A stretch of 5,781 nucleotides of DNA from the NCBI GenBank assembly GCA_020024215.1, contig JAHHUC010000096.1, forward strand, positions 1 through 5,781, in the 5' to 3' direction. The stretch comes from Oscillospiraceae bacterium. Lineage in GTDB: Bacteria; Bacillota; Clostridia; Oscillospirales; Ruminococcaceae. The translations under genes were made by a program, and so were the position numbers. Positions within the stretch are counted from its first letter, which is position 1. Each line of letters opens with the position of its first letter. Under the pieces are notes generated by a model that worked only from the letters and a program-made list of their open reading frames with translations, did no database searches and was not told the DNA's origin. Shown in pieces: positions 1 through 3,856 of the stretch.

Positions 1-9
1 GGTACTTAT

Positions 10-1299
10 ATGAAAGAAAATATCTATTTTCGTCTGCTTAAAAACAGAAGCTTTATGGCATATTGGAGTTCAACAACTCTGCTTCGTCTGGCATCTGATA
101 TTTTACAGTTTGCTCTTGCGGTTTATGTGCTTGATATTGAAGGCTCGGCTTTTGTCTATTCAACTGTTCTGTCAATTATTATCCTTCCACGCATACTGTG
201 CAGCTCATTTGCCGGATATTTGGCAGATTGCAAAGACAGCATACAAATTCTGCGCAAGGGCACCTTTGGATTGAGCATTTTGATCGCCTGCTTTTTTGCT
301 GTACATATGCTTGCAATTCCTCTTAACCTTTTGCTCATTTATGCATTGGTTATCTTGTTGGAGTTATATGAGACATTCATAAATCCTGCACAGGGAAAGG
401 CGCTTGCCATTATAGTAACCGAGGAGGAAATTTCTTATGCAAGCAAACTTGCCTGCCTGGATGATGGAATTGCAGAAATTCTGTCACCTGTCACAGCGGC
501 TTATTTTTATAGCTGCTTTGGCCTTACAGGTGTTTTTGGAATCACACTTTTTATAGAAGCATCCGCATTTTTTCTGACACTTCTCATCCATAAAAATAAG
601 CTTTGTGCCAATGCAGGCATTATAGAGGATAAACATTTAAAATTCTCCTTGAAAGATACATACAATGCATATGCAAATGCAGCTTCATGCCTCAAAAATC
701 ACCCCTATATAATTGGAATAATGCTGCTTGCACCGCTTTTTAATTTTTTTGTCAGCCCTTTGTTCTCAATTACTGCACCCCATTATTTTTGTATCACAAT
801 GCAGTCTGATGTGGATATGTATGCTATGTTCAATGCATCTCTTGGAATTTCAGGCTTGATTTCTCCCTTGCTTGCTATGGTGTTTATCAGTGACAAGGAT
901 GAATACAGAACAAATAGCTGCACTGTTTCTGCATCAGCTGCAATTTTGCTGTGTGTCGGATCAATTTTACACTTTGCCGGCAATATCCTTCCTCCAATTG
1001 CGTTGATTTATATCATAACTGCGGCGATGTCTTTGCTTGTTGCAGGTGTAACTATAATGAATATTGCTGCCTCTATTACAATAAAAAAGCATATTCCAAA
1101 GCAAATTTTGGGCAGGGCCATTTCTATTGTTCAGCTTTTCGCCGCAATATCCATACCAATAGGGCAGCTGTTCTTTGGCTTATGTGCAGATAAGCTTCAT
1201 GTTTCAGCGTCTTATTTTCTTTCTGCGGCAGGTCTTTCTATTACCTTGGCAGTGATGGTTAAAACCTATCATGCTGTAAATAATGAGGCAGGCAGATAG
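10..1299 (+). CDS. Major facilitator superfamily (MFS) transporter, probable drug/metabolite efflux permease
   Basis: A 429-residue, very hydrophobic protein of normal MFS length, expected to span the cytoplasmic membrane about 12 times and to move a small solute, most likely outward. The N-terminus (LLKNRSFMAYWSSTTL, about 9-24) has the usual MFS opening 'RLLRNRxFxxxW'. A motif-A-like loop GYLADCKDSIQILR lies at 69-82, between segments 2 and 3. A long hydrophilic central loop (about 195-232) separates the two halves. Residues 362-395 (IPKQILGRA...PIGQLFFGLCADKL) match the conserved 'GRxxs...PxGqllfGxlaD' segment of the second half. The substrate cannot be read from the sequence. The reading frame stays open to base 1, so an earlier start is possible. 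The ATG at 10 suits the family, and the leading GG could be the end of a Shine-Dalgarno sequence lying mostly outside the window. No clear terminator follows; the next gene has its own promoter. Confidence 0.88.
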   Translation: MKENIYFRLLKNRSFMAYWSSTTLLRLASDILQFALAVYVLDIEGSAFVYSTVLSIIILPRILCSSFAGYLADCKDSIQILRKGTFGLSILIACFFAVHMLAIPLNLLLIYALVILLELYETFINPAQGKALAIIVTEEEISYASKLACLDDGIAEILSPVTAAYFYSCFGLTGVFGITLFIEASAFFLTLLIHKNKLCANAGIIEDKHLKFSLKDTYNAYANAASCLKNHPYIIGIMLLAPLFNFFVSPLFSITAPHYFCITMQSDVDMYAMFNASLGISGLISPLLAMVFISDKDEYRTNSCTVSASAAILLCVGSILHFAGNILPPIALIYIITAAMSLLVAGVTIMNIAASITIKKHIPKQILGRAISIVQLFAAISIPIGQLFFGLCADKLHVSASYFLSAAGLSITLAVMVKTYHAVNNEAGR

Positions 1300-1331
1300 C
1301 GGAAATAGCTTTCTGTTCCATGACATTTTGC

Positions 1332-1360
1332 TTGTCTGCTGTAAAATCTTCAGGTATAAT
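1332..1360 (+). promoter_or_regulatory. Sigma-70-type promoter for the small gene at about 1501
   Basis: The -35 box TTGTCT (1332-1337, 4 of 6 consensus) is followed by a 17-bp spacer and a perfect -10 box TATAAT (1355-1360). Transcription would start near 1367, leaving an untranslated leader of about 130 bases. The site lies in the 200-bp gap behind the transporter gene, suggesting that the small gene is not simply cotranscribed with it. A second TATAAT at 1367-1372 has no good -35 box. Confidence 0.55.
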
Positions 1361-1500
1361 ATACTTTATAATGCATAAAAAATGTGAAGATATAAAAAAG
1401 GTGCAATGCTTTTTTAAAATTTATTTTCAACGGCTTTGGAATTATTATGCACCGGATATACAGCATAAATATTTTGATTTGTATTTGGGGTTTTATGTAT

Positions 1501-1971
1501 ATGCGAAATGAGATAGAAAGAGTTATAAAGGAAAATAATATAGAGCGGTCAAGATGCTTTGAGTGTTCTAAAATCCGCTATGCTTCAATCATTAAAAAAA
1601 TTGAGCAAACCTTTGTCTTACATGGCAAAAATATACATTGGTCTAATATGGGACATGGGTTTAATCCTAAATGGCAGTGCAAAACAAAGAATATATCAAA
1701 AGACATGATGTGGATTGATAAATTGCCTTATATACTTCCCAAAGGAGAAAATGAGGTGTATGTTTTATTTGAGGACACCCAAAATTATAAGCCAAAGTAT
1801 TGGCTTTATGAGATGTGTATTTTGGAGCTTTGCTTAATAGTTAAAGAGGTATATGGGCTGAATGATTATTATATTATTTCCAAAAAATTCAACTGGCTTA
1901 TAAGCGAATGTCATGAAGATGTTGTTTCGTTTGTCGGAAGTTCATTGGATCTTTCCTGCTTTGATGAATAA
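1501..1971 (+). CDS. Small soluble protein of unknown function, DUF6756-like (tentative)
   Basis: A 156-residue protein (from ATG 1501) with no signal peptide or membrane segment, so probably cytoplasmic. The C-terminal half carries the recognisable part: EVYVLFEDT (about 85-93), PKYWLYE (98-104), then DYYIISKKFNWLISECHEDVV (122-142). From memory, the order 'v-ed...K-W-YE...YYivSKKy-WLi-e-H-d' resembles DUF6756, a family with no established function; this was not checked against a database. The start is uncertain. ATGs at 1447, 1495 and 1501 share the frame; the stretch from 1447 adds a hydrophobic leader (NILICIWGF) that does not look like part of the fold. GGGG at 1487-1490 is the only nearby Shine-Dalgarno-like sequence. 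The gene is preceded by its own promoter and followed by a hairpin terminator, so it looks monocistronic. Some small proteins of this kind are immunity proteins, but no toxin gene is visible here. Confidence 0.7.
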   Translation: MRNEIERVIKENNIERSRCFECSKIRYASIIKKIEQTFVLHGKNIHWSNMGHGFNPKWQCKTKNISKDMMWIDKLPYILPKGENEVYVLFEDTQNYKPKYWLYEMCILELCLIVKEVYGLNDYYIISKKFNWLISECHEDVVSFVGSSLDLSCFDE

Positions 1972-2033
1972 AAAACGAAACTATATGAACCTTTAGACCT
2001 TTGCCTTCTGCTCTGCTCTCTTAATAGTTAAAT

Positions 2034-2080
2034 GCAAAAAACCGCTGACACACCATAGGGTGAAAGGTCAGCGGTTTTGC
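2034..2080. terminator. Bidirectional rho-independent terminator, stronger leftward
   Basis: GCAAAAAACCGCTGAC (2034-2049) pairs with GTCAGCGGTTTTGC (2067-2080), apart from two extra A residues. An inner mini-stem CACC/GGTG (2051-2054 with 2059-2062) sits in the loop. Read rightward, the stem ends in TTTT and would stop the transcript of the gene ending at 1971. Read leftward, it ends in a run of six T, so it should stop the outward promoter at 2184-2212 more efficiently. It lies 32 bp outside the left inverted repeat. Confidence 0.8.
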
Positions 2081-2112
2081 ACATAAAAAATGCTTATCTA
2101 AGCTAAATTCGG

Positions 2113-2136
2113 TAATGAAGTATATCACTTCATTAT
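2113..2136 (+). repeat. Left inverted repeat / predicted recombination site
   Basis: The site has 9-bp arms TAATGAAGT (2113-2121) and ACTTCATTA (2127-2135) around the 5-bp centre ATATC. The whole 23 bp is the exact reverse complement of 3538-3560, and base 2136 extends the match by one. Paired arms around a short asymmetric core are the standard design of a tyrosine recombinase crossover site. Confidence 0.85.
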
Positions 2137-2183
2137 TTTAACAAATAGAAGAAACCCAAATAAAATCATTGAATTCCTCTAAT

Positions 2184-2212
2184 ATTATAGAAAAATATCG
2201 CAAATAAGTCAA
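2184..2212 (-). promoter_or_regulatory. Strong outward-facing sigma-70 promoter inside the invertible segment
   Basis: On the minus strand, TTGACT (2212-2207, 5 of 6 consensus) is followed by exactly 17 bp and then TATAAT (2189-2184, perfect). This is the best promoter in the window. Transcription would start near 2177-2178 and run left across the repeat at 2113-2136. As drawn it meets only the terminator at 2034-2080, with no minus-strand gene beyond. After inversion (x becomes 5673 - x) it would occupy 3461-3489 on the plus strand and fire toward the helicase, giving a leader of about 360 bases. Confidence 0.75.
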
Positions 2213-2227
2213 TGCAAAAACTTATTT
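2202..2227. repeat. Dyad overlapping the -35 box of the outward promoter, possible operator
   Basis: AAATAAGT (2202-2209) and ACTTATTT (2220-2227) are perfect 8-bp inverted arms separated by 10 bp. The left arm overlaps the -35 box at 2207-2212. The dyad lies upstream of the predicted start, so it would not form an RNA hairpin from that promoter. A protein-binding site (a repressor, or the recombinase itself) is more likely, but AT-rich DNA gives such dyads by chance fairly often. Confidence 0.35.
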
Positions 2228-2245
2228 TTAGAAGCGAATCTATAC

Positions 2246-2273
2246 TTTATTACAGCAATTTATGTAATACAAT
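2246..2273 (+). promoter_or_regulatory. Probable recombinase promoter with embedded dyad
   Basis: A -10 box TACAAT (2268-2273, 5 of 6) has only a weak -35 candidate TTTATT (2246-2251, 16-bp spacer). Between them lies a perfect 7-bp dyad, TATTACA (2248-2254) and TGTAATA (2263-2269), with an 8-bp spacer. This placement would suit an operator that controls recombinase expression. The predicted start near 2280 gives a leader of about 68 bases. The promoter lies inside the segment, so inversion does not separate it from its gene. Confidence 0.4.
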
Positions 2274-2324
2274 AGAAAATAAATAATTTATGGGTGAAGA
2301 TTTGTGTATTATTAAAGCTTATTC

Positions 2325-2334
2325 GCCGTCAAAA
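2325..2334 (+). repeat. 10-bp direct repeat GCCGTCAAAA, first copy
   Basis: The same ten bases recur at 3472-3481, so the pair brackets the recombinase coding region: this copy lies just ahead of the ribosome binding site, the other overlaps the stop codon. They could be arm-type binding sites for the recombinase N-terminal domain, traces of a duplication, or chance. Confidence 0.3.
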
Positions 2335-2347
2335 TAAGGAGGAAAAA

Positions 2348-3472
2348 ATGCCAAAGCATGGAGAAAATATCTATCACAGGAAGGATGGACGCTGGGAAGC
2401 AAGATACATTCGTTTTTATGAAAATGGCAAGGCGAAATATGGTTATTTATATGCAGCAACTTATGGAGAGGTTAAGGCTAAAAAGGAAGCCGTTATATCT
2501 GTGCTGTCAAAGACCAAGGGTGCATTTTGCAAAGATACAATCACTTTTGCTGATTTGTCGGCTTTATGGCTTAGAAGCGTACAGGTATCCATAAAGGAGT
2601 CCACATATACACGATATGTGCGCATTGCAGAAAAATATTTGAATCCCATTATGGGCGATTTAAGGCTAAACAGAATAGATTCTGCGTTTATAAATAATAT
2701 TCCCCAAATACTTCTGAAATCCGGGGGAATTTATAAAAAAGAGCTATCCTCTAAAACTGTCAGTGATATTCTTTGTGTATTGAAGTCTGTTATAAGGTTT
2801 GGAGAAGAGAATGAGTATGCTGTTCCCTCTTTGAAAGGTTTAAAATTTCCGCAAAAAAACAAAAAAGCTATCACCATTTTATCAGATGAAAATTTGTCTA
2901 AAATACAGCAAAGTATATTGAATTCCGAGGATACAGTGAGCCTCGGAATTATTTTTGCACTTTTTACAGGCATAAGAATCGGTGAGCTGTGCGGTTTAAA
3001 ATGGGGAGATATCAATTTTGATACAGGTGTTGTTCATATAAGAAGAACTGTTGAAAGGATTGCAGATTTGGATCATTTATCTGAGCACAAAACCAAAATC
3101 ATTGTAAATGAGCCTAAAACAAAAAGCTCTGTACGCTCAATTCCTCTTCCGGTTTTTCTCTTTGATTATCTTAAAAAAAGAAGAAAGCAAAGCAGCTTTT
3201 ATGTGCTTACATCCAACTTATCTTATACCGAGCCCCACCAGTTTTACACACTATATAAAAGGTATATAAAAAAACTGGGCTTGGATGATTACACTTTTCA
3301 TGCCCTTCGCCACACATTTGCTACACGCTGTGTAGAGCTGGGCTTTGATGCAAAATCGCTTTCTGAAATTTTAGGACATTCAAGCATCACAACAACTCTT
3401 TCTATATATGTTCACCCGACAATGAATCAAAAAAAGCAGCAGATGAACAAGCTGAATTTCAGTCATCAATAG
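2348..3472 (+). CDS. Tyrosine recombinase/integrase, predicted DNA invertase of the flanking sites
   Basis: A 374-residue, phage/Tn916-type tyrosine recombinase that cuts and rejoins DNA through a covalent phosphotyrosine. The N-terminal part (about 5-60, with GENIYHRKDGRWEARYI) looks like an AP2-like arm-type DNA-binding domain. A SAM-like core-binding domain follows (about 65-160). The catalytic domain runs from about 175 and has the full set: R210 in FTGIRIGEL, K257 in EPKTKSSVR, H318-x-x-R321 in FHALRHTFATR, H344 in LGHSS and nucleophile Y354 in SIYVHP. It therefore looks active. The start is set by AAGGAGG (2336-2342), five bases before ATG 2348; an upstream in-frame GTG at 2294 has no such site and adds an unlikely 18 residues. 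The gene lies entirely between inverted sites 2113-2136 and 3537-3560, so its substrate is probably those two sites. An arm-binding domain is more typical of integrases than of simple invertases. Confidence 0.93.
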   Translation: MPKHGENIYHRKDGRWEARYIRFYENGKAKYGYLYAATYGEVKAKKEAVISVLSKTKGAFCKDTITFADLSALWLRSVQVSIKESTYTRYVRIAEKYLNPIMGDLRLNRIDSAFINNIPQILLKSGGIYKKELSSKTVSDILCVLKSVIRFGEENEYAVPSLKGLKFPQKNKKAITILSDENLSKIQQSILNSEDTVSLGIIFALFTGIRIGELCGLKWGDINFDTGVVHIRRTVERIADLDHLSEHKTKIIVNEPKTKSSVRSIPLPVFLFDYLKKRRKQSSFYVLTSNLSYTEPHQFYTLYKRYIKKLGLDDYTFHALRHTFATRCVELGFDAKSLSEILGHSSITTTLSIYVHPTMNQKKQQMNKLNFSHQ

Positions 3473-3481
3473 CCGTCAAAA
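3472..3481 (+). repeat. 10-bp direct repeat GCCGTCAAAA, second copy
   Basis: Identical to 2325-2334 and in the same orientation. It begins at the last base of the recombinase stop codon. Function unknown; see the first copy. Confidence 0.3.
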
Positions 3482-3496
3482 ATATGGTCACTCTCA

Positions 3497-3536
3497 CTCC
3501 AAACCCCATGCTTTTATGGGTGTTTGGAGCTTTTTT
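3497..3536 (+). terminator. Strong rho-independent terminator behind the recombinase gene
   Basis: CTCCAAAC (3497-3504) pairs with GTTTGGAG (3522-3529) and CCCAT (3505-3509) with ATGGG (3516-3520). This gives a 13-bp stem with one bulged T and a 6-base loop, followed by C and six T (3531-3536). It lies directly against the right inverted repeat, so recombinase transcripts should not leak out of the segment toward the helicase. Confidence 0.9.
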
Positions 3537-3560
3537 ATAATGAAGTGATATACTTCATTA
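3537..3560 (-). repeat. Right inverted repeat / predicted recombination site
   Basis: TAATGAAGT (3538-3546), centre GATAT, ACTTCATTA (3552-3560): the exact reverse complement of the left site, with one extra matching base at 3537. Outside the sites the flanks do not match (left ...AATTCGG; right, reverse-complemented, ...CAGATGGA). The identity is therefore confined to the site, as expected for a maintained recombination target. Confidence 0.85.
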
Positions 3561-3760
3561 TCCATCTGAGGTGATTTTAATAAGCTTTGCCTTTATATGA
3601 TATGCAGAGGATAAGAATATTATCAAAAAATCTTCAGCCTTTTAAAATGTCGACTTGAGATTTTAAAATAAGCTTTCCTTTTTCTAAATTGGAAATTTGC
3701 AGTCTCACCTTTTTGCATATGGTGAAAATAGCTGATAAAATCGGCATCCGTTTCCACTTA

Positions 3761-3795
3761 GCAAAGCCTTTGCAGGTCTTAAAGTATGTCTGCAA
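3761..3795 (+). promoter_or_regulatory. Two mutually exclusive small hairpins in the helicase leader
   Basis: GCAAAG (3761-3766) can pair with CTTTGC (3768-3773), though its loop is too tight for all six pairs. Alternatively TTGCAG (3770-3775) can pair with CTGCAA (3790-3795), whose last A residues run into the Shine-Dalgarno-like AAGGAGG (3794-3800). The shared bases 3770-3773 make the two structures alternatives, as in attenuator-like control. The stems are short and could be accidental. Confidence 0.25.
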
Positions 3796-3807
3796 GGAGG
3801 CAAGGCT

Positions 3808-3816
3808 ATGAAGTAA
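3808..3816 (+). promoter_or_regulatory. Two-codon mini-ORF (Met-Lys-stop) with a strong ribosome binding site
   Basis: AAGGAGG (3794-3800) lies seven bases ahead of ATG AAG TAA. The stop ends 40 bases before the helicase start. The site is stronger than the helicase's own, so ribosomes should load here. It may be a minimal upstream ORF that tunes helicase translation or leader stability, or the remnant of a lost start. Confidence 0.3.
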
Positions 3817-3856
3817 AGTATAGTTTTAAAATCTATTTTTGAAGGGGTGCGCTGCT

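Larger units (their letters stand above)
2113..3560. mobile_element. Predicted invertible DNA segment (recombinase-carrying promoter switch)
   Basis: Seen: a 1,448-bp stretch bounded by perfect inverted copies of a 23-bp site (24 bp with one matching inner base). It contains one tyrosine recombinase gene with its terminator, plus a divergent promoter pair at the left end. Known: tyrosine recombinases invert DNA between inverted copies of such sites, as in fim-type and other phase-variation switches. Inferred: the segment flips, carrying the outward promoter at 2184-2212 from facing the terminator at 2034-2080 to facing the helicase gene at 3857. An alternative reading is a minimal integrating element whose ends happen to be inverted. 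Against that, there are no target-site duplications outside the repeats (the flanks differ) and the cargo is a promoter. Confidence 0.75.
3561..3856 (+). other. Gene-free leader between the switch and the helicase gene
   Basis: About 300 bases with no convincing gene on either strand. There is no strong promoter: the best candidate is TTGCAT (3713-3718, 3 of 6), a 17-bp spacer and TAAAAT (3736-3741, 5 of 6). No hairpin plus T-run terminator is seen, so transcription entering from the left would reach the helicase. The 3' part holds small overlapping hairpins and a two-codon reading frame (listed separately). The weakness of local promoters is part of the argument that the helicase depends on the invertible promoter. 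Confidence 0.5.

Noticed and set aside
156..1193. Antisense and out-of-frame open frames within the transporter gene
   Set aside because: The transporter frame is continuous with clear family features across the whole stretch; none of the overlapping frames has a ribosome binding site or recognisable domain.
1320..1511. Plus-strand open frame of 63 codons between the transporter and the small gene
   Set aside because: It spans the predicted promoter at 1332-1360, has no good ribosome binding site and overlaps the start of the better gene in another frame.
2294..2347. GTG start extending the recombinase by 18 residues
   Set aside because: No Shine-Dalgarno sequence precedes it, whereas ATG 2348 has a textbook AAGGAGG five bases upstream. 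The added residues do not look like part of the arm-binding domain.
2113..3560. Segment as an insertion sequence with terminal inverted repeats
   Set aside because: There is no DDE transposase and no target-site duplication next to the repeats. Each repeat is itself a paired-arm site, which fits a tyrosine recombinase crossover site better than a transposon end.
3627..3759. Minus-strand open frame of about 43 codons starting with GTG in the helicase leader
   Set aside because: It is short, starts directly after a stop, has no recognisable ribosome binding site or family match, and runs against the neighbouring genes. It could be a decayed remnant, but the sequence alone does not support that.
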